DNA from: Liminaster sp017519885
GTDB taxonomy: Bacteria; Bacteroidota; Bacteroidia; Bacteroidales; UBA3663
Length of the DNA stretch: 64,000 nucleotides
Reading direction: 5' to 3'
Assembly (NCBI GenBank): GCA_017519885.1
Contig: JAFWRO010000018.1
Coordinates: forward strand, 62,001 to 126,000
Of the stretch, positions 50,622-59,156 are shown piece after piece. Each line of letters opens with the position of its first letter. Position 1 is the stretch's first letter. The notes beneath the pieces were generated by a model. It made no database searches. It was given only the letters and a program-made list of their open reading frames with translations, and was not told the DNA's origin. A program made the translations under genes and the position numbers.

Positions 50622-52655
50622 TTACTTGTTCTTCTCTGCGCGACGTTTCTTCACGTAGTCTGAATACATTTGCTTCCAGTTACGTCCATGTGTGTTGAAG
50701 TAGAGCTCGCACTTGTCCTTGGCAATGCCGAAGATCTCGGAAATCTCCTTCATCGACTTGAAATCTATGGCGGCCTCGCGTGCCTCTTTCAGATATGCCA
50801 GGCAAACACTGTCCTCCTCGGCAGTCATCTCAGGCACAATGTCGTGGTAGCCCTTCAGTGTGAAGGCCACCTTGCCGATGGTGTATTTGTCGAGCACCTG
50901 CTCGACCTGCTCTTCGGTAAGTTCCCTACGAAGTTGTGCCATGATGCTGTCGTGATAGGCACGAGGCTGGGCACCATCGGCGATGATGTCAAGATCGACG
51001 GGGCGCAGACGTTCTCCTGTGCGAGGATTGATGCCGTGGGGCACTGTGGTCTGACCTGGATGATCGTTGTGCCACTTGGTGACGGCCTTGAGATGATTGA
51101 AGATATAATTACGAACGCGCTGGGTCTTCTTTGCATCACCAAGATTCAACGAAGCGGCCCATTCGTCGGCCTTCTCCTCAAGCCCGGCTGCCCAACGCAA
51201 GTCGAAGTAGAGTTGCTTGCCGTCCTTGTCGAAGTTCTGCTCCACGAGGTTCTTCACATTGGTTTCGAAGTTGGCGGGAGCAGTTTCACCTGTCGGATAC
51301 CAACGGCCCTCGGCATCCTGTGCACCTCCGAAACTGAAAAGCTTGTCGTATGTCTCGATGGTTACAGGTTCCTCATTCATATTCTCAGTCGGCAAGTTCC
51401 AAACCTCCTGGAAGAACGAATAGACGGCGTTGCGTTTCTTGGGCTTGAAGTCGTGACGGCCATTCTCTTCGAAAAAGAATGACAACTGATCCTGCGCATC
51501 ATAAAAGCCATAGATGCGACGCATATAAGGCTCCTCGATGGTGGGATAGGTGTGCGTCCAGTCGCCATCGTCGCCAATCAGGCGCATAGGCTTGGGTGCA
51601 AAGGTGGCAGCAAGTTCGATGTTGCAGGTCCCTCCCTGGCTATATTGGATGGGCATTCCGCTCTCGCAGGGGCAACCTCCGTCGAAATGACTGCACACCG
51701 AAGCCACGGGACAAAGGGCAGTGAATCGGTCGTCGATGGTGGCCAAAAGCACGGCGTGTGTGCCACCGCCCGAACCACCATTGGCGCCTACACGGGCAGC
51801 ATCGACGTCACGGCGTGTCAAGGCATAGTCGAGCAGACGCTCTCCACAAAGTGCCTGATAGGTGTGGGCCAACGAACTCTGATGCGCATCCTTGCCCACC
51901 TGCAGTTCCGATTCGCCCCAACCAAAGGTATCATAGCTGATGCAGATGGCACCCATGCGGGCCAATGTCGCAAAGCGCACCTGCAGGTCCTGGTTGTAAC
52001 GACCGTCGGCCCAATGTCCGTTGGGACAGATGATGACGGGATAACGACCATCACGTGTAGCAACAGCCTTCTTGGCAATCTTATTGTTGGGCAAATAGAT
52101 TGAGCCGCACACATAATATCCTGGCAACGTCTCAAGCGCGATGTTCTGCACGGTATAGCCGTCATATCGGCGCGGCTTGCCCAGAATGGGTTGGATGGGC
52201 ACACATTTTTCGAGCAACGGGTCGATGCCGAGGCGCTCGCGCACTTCACGACGCAAAGCCACACGTCGGGCCTCCCATTCCTCCTTGTTGCTGTAGAGTG
52301 TGTTCAGATAGTTGACCATCTTCTCGCCATCCTCGTCAAATCGGCGCGGATATTCGTAGGGCTTGATCTTATAGACACCCTTTCCCTGGTCCCACGCCTT
52401 GAAGTCGAAGACCGAAAGGATATTGCGCAAGGTCTCGTCGAGGCTATAAGGACGGATGCGCGAGTCGGCATAGTTCAACACCAACCCTGTCGTATCGACA
52501 TTGTATTTGAAACGCACACCGAACTGCTGCTCAACACGATCGAGCACCTGGCCCAAAGGCCGTGCCATCTTGTTGTCAGAAGCCATCGGCTGTGCCTGCA
52601 ATGTGGCCAACGAGAGGGTGGATGCAAAAAGAAGCGAGAGTAAGATGGATTTCAT
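50622..52655 (-). CDS. STN domain - alpha/beta-hydrolase esterase - DUF3826 fusion
   Basis: A 677-residue exported protein from ATG 52655 (signal MKSILLSLLFASTLSLATLQA); a longer frame up to 52829 runs through a 9-bp repeat block and is rejected. Residues about 35-95 are a short STN-type domain (LGQVLDRVEQQFGVRFKYNVDTTGLVLNY...YSLDETLRNIL). The hydrolase follows: PVIICPNGHWADGR, FGWGESELQ, nucleophile elbow GANGGSGGGTHA (Ser near 295), and GRHDF near the catalytic His. It resembles carbohydrate esterases of pectin and xylan loci. The last 200 residues match DUF3826 (GDAKKTQRVRNYIFNHLKAVTKWH; LTEEQVEQVLDKYTIGKVAF...IVPEMTAEE). I see no other reason to split it. Likely removes acetyl or methyl groups from pectin. 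Confidence 0.82.
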   Translation of the reverse strand: MKSILLSLLFASTLSLATLQAQPMASDNKMARPLGQVLDRVEQQFGVRFKYNVDTTGLVLNYADSRIRPYSLDETLRNILSVFDFKAWDQGKGVYKIKPYEYPRRFDEDGEKMVNYLNTLYSNKEEWEARRVALRREVRERLGIDPLLEKCVPIQPILGKPRRYDGYTVQNIALETLPGYYVCGSIYLPNNKIAKKAVATRDGRYPVIICPNGHWADGRYNQDLQVRFATLARMGAICISYDTFGWGESELQVGKDAHQSSLAHTYQALCGERLLDYALTRRDVDAARVGANGGSGGGTHAVLLATIDDRFTALCPVASVCSHFDGGCPCESGMPIQYSQGGTCNIELAATFAPKPMRLIGDDGDWTHTYPTIEEPYMRRIYGFYDAQDQLSFFFEENGRHDFKPKKRNAVYSFFQEVWNLPTENMNEEPVTIETYDKLFSFGGAQDAEGRWYPTGETAPANFETNVKNLVEQNFDKDGKQLYFDLRWAAGLEEKADEWAASLNLGDAKKTQRVRNYIFNHLKAVTKWHNDHPGQTTVPHGINPRTGERLRPVDLDIIADGAQPRAYHDSIMAQLRRELTEEQVEQVLDKYTIGKVAFTLKGYHDIVPEMTAEEDSVCLAYLKEAREAAIDFKSMKEISEIFGIAKDKCELYFNTHGRNWKQMYSDYVKKRRAEKNK

Positions 52656-52692
52656 GTGTGAAAGGAATGGTATAAGAGAACAATAAAAGGAA

Positions 52693-52827
52693 GAGCCTTC
52701 GGAGTATTCCGAGTAATCAGAGTATTCCGAATATTCAGAGAACTCCGAGTAATCAGAGAACTCCGAGTAATCAGAGAACTCAAAGCCTTCGGAGCATTCA
52801 GAAAAACTCCGAATACTCCGAAGGCTC
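52693..52827. repeat. 9-bp tandem repeat block x12 closed by a 17-bp inverted repeat
   Basis: From 52695 to 52802 twelve 9-bp units follow each other (GCCTTCGGA, GTATTCCGA, GTAATCAGA, GAACTCCGA and variants). The whole block is bordered by GAGCCTTCGGAGTATTC (52693-52709) and its exact reverse complement GAATACTCCGAAGGCTC (52811-52827). It lies between tyrS and the esterase gene and could fold as a large terminator-like hairpin for tyrS. The ACTCCGA core is shared with the block at 33270-33332. Confidence 0.9.
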
Positions 52828-52835
52828 AAGGTTTT

Positions 52836-54125
52836 TTACTTCACCGTGGCGAGGAAGTAGTTCTTCTTACCCTTCTGGGCCACGAGGTACTTGCCCTGCA
52901 GAAGATCAGCGTCGGTGAGCTGCTGGTCGAAAGCAGCAAGTTTCTGCTTGTTGACCGAGATGCCGCCACCCTGGACGAGTTTGCGGAACTCACCCTTCGA
53001 AACACCCATGCCCTCGGCAAGGATATCGACGGCACGACCCTCGTTGAACACTTCGCGGCTCACCTCGAACGAAGGAACCGATTCGAAGATCTGGAGCAAG
53101 GTGGTCTCGTCGAACTGACGAAGCTGCTCGGCACCGCTGTTCGAGAAGAGCAGTTCGGAAGCGGCTACGGCAAGTTCCCAATCTTCCTGCGAATGTACCA
53201 TGATGGTCAGTTCCTTGGCCAGACGCTTCTGGAGGGGACGGAGGTGCGAAGCCTCGGCCTGCTGACGCTCCAACTCCTCAATCTCTTCGCGCTCGAGCGA
53301 AGTGAAGATGCGGATGTAGCGCTTGGCATCGTCGTCGGCCACGTTGAGCCAGAACTGGTAGAACTTGTAGGGAGAGGTGCGCTTGGGGTCGAGCCAAACG
53401 TTGCCCTGCTCGGTCTTGCCGAACTTCTTGCCATCGGCCTTGGTGATGAGGGGACAGGTGAGAGCGAAAGCCTCGTTGCCGGTCACTTTGCGAATCAGCT
53501 CGGTACCCGTGGTGATGTTGCCCCACTGGTCGGCGCCGCCCAACTGCAACTTGCAGTTCTTATGCTCGTTGAGGTAGAGGTAGTCGTAGCCCTGCAGAAG
53601 CTGGTAGGTGAATTCGGTGAACGACATGCCCTCGGCACCATTCTCGCCCGTGAAGCGACGCTTCACCGAATCCTTCGACATCATATAGTTGACGGTGATG
53701 AGCTTGCCGATGTTGCGAATGAAGTCAAGGAACGTGAAGTCCTTCATCCAGTCGTAGTTGTTGACGAGCTCGGCGTGGTTGGGAGCATCGCTCTCGAAGT
53801 CGAGGAACTTGGCCAGCTGCTTGCGGATGCATTCCTGGTTGTGACGAAGCATCGGCTCATCGATGAGCACGCGCTCCTTCGACTTGCCCGAAGGATCGCC
53901 AATCATACCCGTGGCTCCACCAATCAGTGCATACGGCTTATGACCACAACGCTGGAAATGCCGGAGCATCATCACGCCAACAAGGTGGCCGATGTGCAGA
54001 GAATCGGCTGTGGGGTCAATACCGAGGTATGCGGAGGTCATCTCCTTCTGAAGTTGTTCTTCGGTGCCAGGCATCATGTCCTGAATCATGCCGCGCCATC
54101 TAAGTTCTTCTACGAAATTCTTCAT
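52836..54125 (-). CDS. tyrS: Tyrosyl-tRNA synthetase
   Basis: A 429-residue class I aminoacyl-tRNA synthetase that charges tRNA-Tyr. Motifs: YLGIDPTADSLHIGHLVGVMML (HIGH), GGATGMIGDPSGKSKER, QLLQGYDYLYL, LQLGGADQWGNITTG, and KFGKTEQGNVWLD (KMSKS equivalent). The C-terminal 70 residues are the S4 RNA-binding domain (SKGEFRKLVQGGGISVNKQKL). A promoter with both elements lies upstream. It ends right before the 9-bp repeat block. Confidence 0.98.
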   Translation of the reverse strand: MKNFVEELRWRGMIQDMMPGTEEQLQKEMTSAYLGIDPTADSLHIGHLVGVMMLRHFQRCGHKPYALIGGATGMIGDPSGKSKERVLIDEPMLRHNQECIRKQLAKFLDFESDAPNHAELVNNYDWMKDFTFLDFIRNIGKLITVNYMMSKDSVKRRFTGENGAEGMSFTEFTYQLLQGYDYLYLNEHKNCKLQLGGADQWGNITTGTELIRKVTGNEAFALTCPLITKADGKKFGKTEQGNVWLDPKRTSPYKFYQFWLNVADDDAKRYIRIFTSLEREEIEELERQQAEASHLRPLQKRLAKELTIMVHSQEDWELAVAASELLFSNSGAEQLRQFDETTLLQIFESVPSFEVSREVFNEGRAVDILAEGMGVSKGEFRKLVQGGGISVNKQKLAAFDQQLTDADLLQGKYLVAQKGKKNYFLATVK

Positions 54126-54182
54126 CGAATGAATCTATGATTTTTAAGTGTTAATTATTCAATGTTAAATAAAAAGTGTGCG

Positions 54183-54214
54183 CAAAGATAGTATAAATAA
54201 CGCAAAAAACCAAA
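54183..54214 (-). promoter_or_regulatory. tyrS promoter (TTTG-N20-TATCTTTG)
   Basis: On the minus strand TATCTTTG at 54183-54190 with TTTG at 54211-54214, spacer 20 bp, matching the Bacteroidota consensus; about 58 bp before the tyrS ATG at 54125. No T-box-like structure is seen in the leader. Confidence 0.8.
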
Positions 54215-54285
54215 TTTTTGAACAAAAATAAGCCTCGAGAATCACTTTTGGTACAAAAAAGTCATTCATTGTCAAATTTATTTTG

Positions 54286-54293
54286 TATCTTTG
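54286..54293 (+). promoter_or_regulatory. Predicted -7 box of the beta-helix operon
   Basis: TATCTTTG on the plus strand, about 32 bp before the ATG at 54325. A TTG at 54269-54271 is the nearest -33 candidate but only 14 bp away. It shows that the earlier in-frame TTG at 54283 is not the start. Confidence 0.6.
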
Positions 54294-54324
54294 TCGCGAA
54301 ATAACACTAAAAAATTACGTTACT

Positions 54325-55212
54325 ATGAAAAAGCTACTGACTGCCTTAAGCATGCTGATGCTGTGTGTTCCTTCCTTCTCGCAGGAGGTCGAGGAAATCC
54401 ATGTCTATGATGCCATCTCGTTTGTCCATGCCCTGCGCAGCAATCGTGTCGTCGTGGTGGAAAACAACATCGACTTTGAGAATGAACTCGAGAATCTTGC
54501 GAAGTACAACCCGGACGAGATCAAGGTCTATCGCGAATATGACAAGGGCGACCTGAAGGAACTTGTCAAAATGACCAACTATCCCTATCTCACTATGGAG
54601 AACGATGGTATGCAGCTCAATCTGCGTGAGGTTCACAACCTGACCATTCGCGGCCCCAAGGGCACTAAGCCCCTACTGCGCATCCAGCCCCGCTATGCCT
54701 ACGTGCTGCGCTTTACCGACAGCGACAATATCCGGCTCGAGAACCTCGTCATGGGACATACCGAAGGCGGATACTGCGAGGGTGGCGTAGTTGCATTCGA
54801 GGACTGCCGGGATGTCACCATCGACCACTGCGATCTCTATGGATGCGGTATGGAAGGCATCAACTTCACCCGCAGCATGGAGCTCAAGTTCACCAACAGC
54901 ATCATCCGCGACTGCACCTATCAGATCATGGATATCGACACGAGTCGCGACATCTTGTTCGACAACTGTATCTTCACCCGTAACAAGGAATTCACCCAGC
55001 TCATCCTTCGTGGCAGCGTGAACATCCTTTTCCGCAATTGCCAGATCCTCAACAACCAGGGTTCGCTCATCAGCGTATCGGCTTGTGAAAATGTCAAGAT
55101 GGAGAATTGCAACATCAGCCACGACTTCGGCCATCTTGGCGACATCGAGGATATCGTACTCGAAGGCTGTACCATCTGGGGCAGCTTTGGCGTCAAGGAG
55201 GAGAAAGAATAA
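54325..55212 (+). CDS. Exported right-handed beta-helix protein
   Basis: A 295-residue protein with a signal peptide (MKKLLTALSMLMLCVPSFSQ). From about residue 100 it has the rung pattern of parallel beta-helix proteins: NLTIRGPKGTKPLLRIQPRYAYVLRFTDSDNIRLENLVMGH, VVAFEDCRDVTIDHCDLYGCGMEGINFTRSMELKFTNSIIRDC, DTSRDILFDNCIFTRNKEFTQLILRGSVNILFRNCQILNN. Such folds occur in polysaccharide lyases and NosD-like proteins; catalytic residues cannot be assigned. It is followed 14 bp later by another exported protein, so they form an operon. Confidence 0.7.
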   Translation: MKKLLTALSMLMLCVPSFSQEVEEIHVYDAISFVHALRSNRVVVVENNIDFENELENLAKYNPDEIKVYREYDKGDLKELVKMTNYPYLTMENDGMQLNLREVHNLTIRGPKGTKPLLRIQPRYAYVLRFTDSDNIRLENLVMGHTEGGYCEGGVVAFEDCRDVTIDHCDLYGCGMEGINFTRSMELKFTNSIIRDCTYQIMDIDTSRDILFDNCIFTRNKEFTQLILRGSVNILFRNCQILNNQGSLISVSACENVKMENCNISHDFGHLGDIEDIVLEGCTIWGSFGVKEEKE

Positions 55213-55226
55213 AAAAACGTAACATC

Positions 55227-56816
55227 ATGAAGTCAAGAATTTTCAACCTCATCCTGTTCTTCGTGCTCTTTACCTTTGGCGCACAAGCCCAGGTCAAGGG
55301 ACACGAGTATTACTGCTGGACGGGTTCCCTCGCCAAGAACATTGACTGCGAGATTCGCATGGAGCACGACAACGACCATCTTGCCCTGGGCGAGATCATC
55401 TACTATCGCAAGAAGGGCAACACATCGAGCATCTCGCTCTACGGCACCATCAAGCAGACCGGCAAGGGCCTCAACGTCGAGCTCTTCGAGTACCTGCCCA
55501 GCGGCAAGAACACCGGCATCATCAGCATTACGATTCAAAACGGACAGCCCCAGTTCTTTACCTGGAGCAGTCCCGACAGCAAGACGCGCTACAACTTTAA
55601 CCTCAAGGAGACACGTGCCTTCCCCTTCGACGAAGTGCAAACCTATTTCCAGCCGCTGAAGGAAGGTGAGGATGCCGATGGTGTCTATGTAAGCACCAAT
55701 CGCTTCGATGCTTCTACCTCCCCCTTCACCCGATTGGAACTGAATCGTACCGGCGATGCCTATTTCGCCCTCAATTTCGTCAACCCCGAGACCGAAAACT
55801 TCCTTCAGATGGTTGCTGCGCGGACAAGCCCAAGCCGCATATACGTACCACAGGATCAGAACTTGCAACCGACTGCAATGGAAGTGCGTCTCTTCCGCAA
55901 TTTCGTCTATGTTTACGTCATAGCTGACCCTGAGAAAACATTGAGTAAGATAGGACCAATCAGCAATTTCTATTTCCGGAAGCCCGACGAAAGGATCATC
56001 AACTGGCCCACCTTCAATGGGGATCGTTTCGAAAACATTACAGCTGCACGTCTCGTGGATGGTGTGGTCAGCATCTACAACAACCCCGAACTTGTGGTTA
56101 GTTCGTCCTACTTGCAGGGAGATGACATCATGGCCAGCAAGGGTTGGGTAAATCTTGAAAAAGTGACACCCGGTGTGAAAGACATCTTCGTTGCCGACAT
56201 CGGACAGGACACCAACCCCGTGCTTGGCATCCTCAACCAGGACGGCACCGTCCAGATTCTCTCGCTCATCAATTCGGCTCCGAAAGGAATCACCTGGGTT
56301 TCACGCCCATTGCCCGACCAGAAGGATATCGTGCGGTTTGCTTTCACCGACCCCGATGCAGAGGTTGATTATTCGACATTCTATGGCATTGACAAGGAAG
56401 GAAAGTATCACGAGATATACATCTGCACCCTCGATGGCGACTGGGAGATGGACAAGGTTGTTCGCGAAGACGGAACTCCAGCTGGTTCCTGGATCTGCAT
56501 CTCGCCCGAATGGAAAATCGATTTCCACAACGATGTCAATTCCGACAATGGAGGCTATATCCACAACTACTATGGCACCATCTGGCCCGCCGACGAGAAC
56601 TTCGAGACCTTCGAATACCACTTCACCGAGCAGAACGACAGCCGCGACAAGTTCCAGCAGATGGAATGTGACATCAAAGGCACGTTCAAGGTCGAAACGG
56701 GATATGACCCTGAAGAGGAGGTCTTTTTCCTCATGATCACCCCACTCACCGGCTTGAATTTCGAAGTCCCCAAAGGCCAGTCAGGCAAGTTCAAGAAGAT
56801 TCATGTGGTGGGATAA
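55227..56816 (+). CDS. Unknown exported protein
   Basis: A 529-residue protein from ATG 55227 (signal MKSRIFNLILFFVLFTFGAQAQ); a longer in-frame reading from 55107 overlaps the previous gene and lacks a signal peptide, so it is rejected. It is beta-rich with repeated short motifs in its N-terminal third (GHEYYCWTGSLAKNIDCEIRMEHDNDHLALGEIIYYRKKGNTSSISLYGTIKQ). I do not recognise a domain. The segment VRLFRNFVYVYVIADPEKTLSK and the C-terminal GLNFEVPKGQSGKFKKIHVVG suggest an all-beta fold. It follows the beta-helix gene by 14 bp and is closed by a terminator hairpin. Confidence 0.7.
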   Translation: MKSRIFNLILFFVLFTFGAQAQVKGHEYYCWTGSLAKNIDCEIRMEHDNDHLALGEIIYYRKKGNTSSISLYGTIKQTGKGLNVELFEYLPSGKNTGIISITIQNGQPQFFTWSSPDSKTRYNFNLKETRAFPFDEVQTYFQPLKEGEDADGVYVSTNRFDASTSPFTRLELNRTGDAYFALNFVNPETENFLQMVAARTSPSRIYVPQDQNLQPTAMEVRLFRNFVYVYVIADPEKTLSKIGPISNFYFRKPDERIINWPTFNGDRFENITAARLVDGVVSIYNNPELVVSSSYLQGDDIMASKGWVNLEKVTPGVKDIFVADIGQDTNPVLGILNQDGTVQILSLINSAPKGITWVSRPLPDQKDIVRFAFTDPDAEVDYSTFYGIDKEGKYHEIYICTLDGDWEMDKVVREDGTPAGSWICISPEWKIDFHNDVNSDNGGYIHNYYGTIWPADENFETFEYHFTEQNDSRDKFQQMECDIKGTFKVETGYDPEEEVFFLMITPLTGLNFEVPKGQSGKFKKIHVVG

Positions 56817-56866
56817 GACATAATAACTCTCGTATCTTTAAGTGGAAAAACGATTGAATAGAATAC

Positions 56867-56911
56867 GAAAGGGCAACTGACGACAGCTTACCAGTCTGCG
56901 GTTGCCCTTTC
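56867..56911 (+). terminator. Terminator after the beta-helix operon
   Basis: GAAAGGGCAAC (56867-56877) pairs with GTTGCCCTTTC (56901-56911) over 11 bases, with a loop of about 23 nt that can itself pair partly. It lies 50 bp after the stop at 56816 and 40 bp before the CotH-like gene. Confidence 0.75.
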
Positions 56912-56953
56912 ATACCTTAAGAATAATCATTACACATCAGATAAAAACATAAT

Positions 56954-59065
56954 ATGAAACAAACACTACTCCTTTCTATATTATTATTGTCAACTACTCC
57001 AACTATTGCCCAAACTCTTGCTGAAAGGAACTATCCACCCAAAAACGCCCAAGTAACAGTAGAAAGCTCCAATCTTCCGCTTGTGTGGATAACGGTCTCT
57101 GACACCCTAAGTCGCTATTCCCGGACTTTAGGGCACATGAAAGTCATTAACAATGCAAACGGGGTAAATTATGCCGATACTGTGAGCCATCAGAACCAGA
57201 CAGTTGAGTTCGACGGTCCGATTTCCATCAAGTGGCGTGGTGCTTCTTCATTCGGTTATGACGGAACTCAGACCAAAAAACCGATGTCTGTAAGGACCTT
57301 GAAAACCGAAGATATAAACAGTAAAAAAGACAAAGTCAGTTTGCTCGGATTGGGGAAAGACGACGACTGGTGTTTCCTTGCCCCTTGGCAGGATGCCAGT
57401 TATATTCGAGACATCCTGACCATGGAGATGGCGCGTGGCGGTTACGTCTTTACGCCACACATGAAATACTGTGAGGTGTTTTTCAATGGCATATATTATG
57501 GCTTATTTATCCTCAGCGAACGCGCCACTAAAGGCAGCAAGCGACTTAATCTTTGGGATTACGGACTTGATGCGGATGGCAACTCTATCGATGACACTAC
57601 TGGAGATTTCCATGTTGAGATTGACCGACCTGAAAACAATTTCTCGCACGAAAAGGAGCCACACTATACATCAAAGTATCATCCTGTTTATACTGACTGG
57701 ACTGAAATTCCAAATAAGTATATTACCTACCAATACAAGGATCCTGACGAGGAAGATTTTGCTGAATTACCAGGTGCAAGGGAAGCATTACACAAGGCCA
57801 TTGATGACATGGAAGACGCTTTCTATGCCGAAGATTACAAAGAGCATTATGCCGATTTTATCGACATAGAATCTTTTATGGACTATGAAATAGCACAAGA
57901 ATTGTGCGACAACATGGATGGATATCGTCTCAGCACGCCAATGTACAAGTATAGCTCTACTCATGCCCAAGCCACTGGCGATAATGACAAGTGGAAAATG
58001 GCTTTGTGGGATTTCAATCTTACTTATATTACCAGCACCGCCGACCACATGAATCCAGGTCGTTCAGAATGGCGTTACACAGCAAATGATATTCTCGTTG
58101 ACGATGTTCTAGACAAAGACGAATTGATCCCCTTCTATTGGCAAAAGCTTATGGAAGACGAGACTTATGTTAATGGGATCAGAGCCCGCTATACGCAAAG
58201 AAGACTGTCCAATTATACCAAGGAACGAATTACAAGCATCTGTGACTCTTTGCAACAAGTTCTTGACCAAGGTGCTGCAACACGTGATCAACAAGCATGG
58301 AAACGCACGACGTTAAAATGGAAGAACCTAATTACCTCTACCAAACAATTCATCGACAAACGTATGGCATGGATGGATGAACGGTGGTATGACGAAAATC
58401 TTCTACAGGATTTGAATCTCGAAGGAACAACCCTTTGGAAAGATGACTCGTGGAACACTCTTTGTCTTCCATTCCGTCTCGCCACGCTGGAAGGGACACC
58501 GCTGGAAGGAGCCACAATCAAGACGCTTGTCAGCTCAGACTATAAAGATGGCACCCTCACCCTTAATTTCACAAAAAAGAACATCACTTCCATCAGCCCA
58601 GGCAAACCATACATCGTAAAATGGGATGAAGGTGAGAACAACGAAAATCCAACGTTCACAAACGTAATATACTCGGAAAAGACTGAGCCCATCGAAACAG
58701 ATTATATTGATTTTGTAGGCACTTTTTCGCCCCTACCCCTTGCGGCCAACGATTTCACTACACTTTATCTTGGCGCTTCCAACACCCTTTATTATCCAGT
58801 CGTTGATGTACCCCTGAATGCCTATCATGCCTACTTTAAACTGAAGAATGGACTCTCAGCCGGAGGCAGTCAGAATGCACCTATTCGTTCGCTTATTCTA
58901 AACTTCGACGGAGAAAGTGTCGAAAGCATACGAACAATCATTCCTGATGACAGCCACCAGACAGTCGAAGATATTTGGTACACAATTGATGGCATCCGTC
59001 TGAACGGCGAACCTTCCAAGAAGGGTATCTATATCCGAGAAGGAAAGATAGTTTCTGTCGAATAG
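56954..59065 (+). CDS. CotH-kinase family secreted protein
   Basis: A 703-residue secreted protein (signal MKQTLLLSILLLSTTPTIAQ). The central part has CotH-family features: SIKWRGASSFGYDGTQTKKPMSVRT, DDDWCFLAPWQDASYIRDILTMEMAR, CEVFFNGIYYGLFILSERATKGSKRLNLW, and KWKMALWDFNLTY with Asp residues matching the kinase-like metal site. CotH proteins phosphorylate spore-coat proteins in Bacillus; in Bacteroidota the role is unknown. The C-terminal 80 residues end in DIWYTIDGIRLNGEPSKKGIYIREGKIVSVE, a tail like that of the 47196 protein and resembling type IX sorting domains. More A/T-rich than its neighbours. Confidence 0.85.
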   Translation: MKQTLLLSILLLSTTPTIAQTLAERNYPPKNAQVTVESSNLPLVWITVSDTLSRYSRTLGHMKVINNANGVNYADTVSHQNQTVEFDGPISIKWRGASSFGYDGTQTKKPMSVRTLKTEDINSKKDKVSLLGLGKDDDWCFLAPWQDASYIRDILTMEMARGGYVFTPHMKYCEVFFNGIYYGLFILSERATKGSKRLNLWDYGLDADGNSIDDTTGDFHVEIDRPENNFSHEKEPHYTSKYHPVYTDWTEIPNKYITYQYKDPDEEDFAELPGAREALHKAIDDMEDAFYAEDYKEHYADFIDIESFMDYEIAQELCDNMDGYRLSTPMYKYSSTHAQATGDNDKWKMALWDFNLTYITSTADHMNPGRSEWRYTANDILVDDVLDKDELIPFYWQKLMEDETYVNGIRARYTQRRLSNYTKERITSICDSLQQVLDQGAATRDQQAWKRTTLKWKNLITSTKQFIDKRMAWMDERWYDENLLQDLNLEGTTLWKDDSWNTLCLPFRLATLEGTPLEGATIKTLVSSDYKDGTLTLNFTKKNITSISPGKPYIVKWDEGENNENPTFTNVIYSEKTEPIETDYIDFVGTFSPLPLAANDFTTLYLGASNTLYYPVVDVPLNAYHAYFKLKNGLSAGGSQNAPIRSLILNFDGESVESIRTIIPDDSHQTVEDIWYTIDGIRLNGEPSKKGIYIREGKIVSVE

Positions 59066-59124
59066 CCTTGTTTTTGTAGCGAGCTTTTCGGCAAAATCGA
59101 AAACAAAAGCGGATAATATCGCGA

Positions 59125-59153
59125 AGCGCACCACCCTTTTAGAGTGGTGCGCT
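59125..59153. terminator. Bidirectional terminator (AGCGCACCAC)
   Basis: AGCGCACCAC (59125-59134) and GTGGTGCGCT (59144-59153) form a perfect 10-bp stem with a nine-base loop between the convergent CotH-like and AAA genes. Confidence 0.85.
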
Positions 59154-59156
59154 ATT

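Noticed and set aside
50622..52829. A 58-residue N-terminal extension of the esterase rich in S, E, Y and F
   Set aside because: It is the translation of the 9-bp repeat block; a proper signal peptide starts at 52655.
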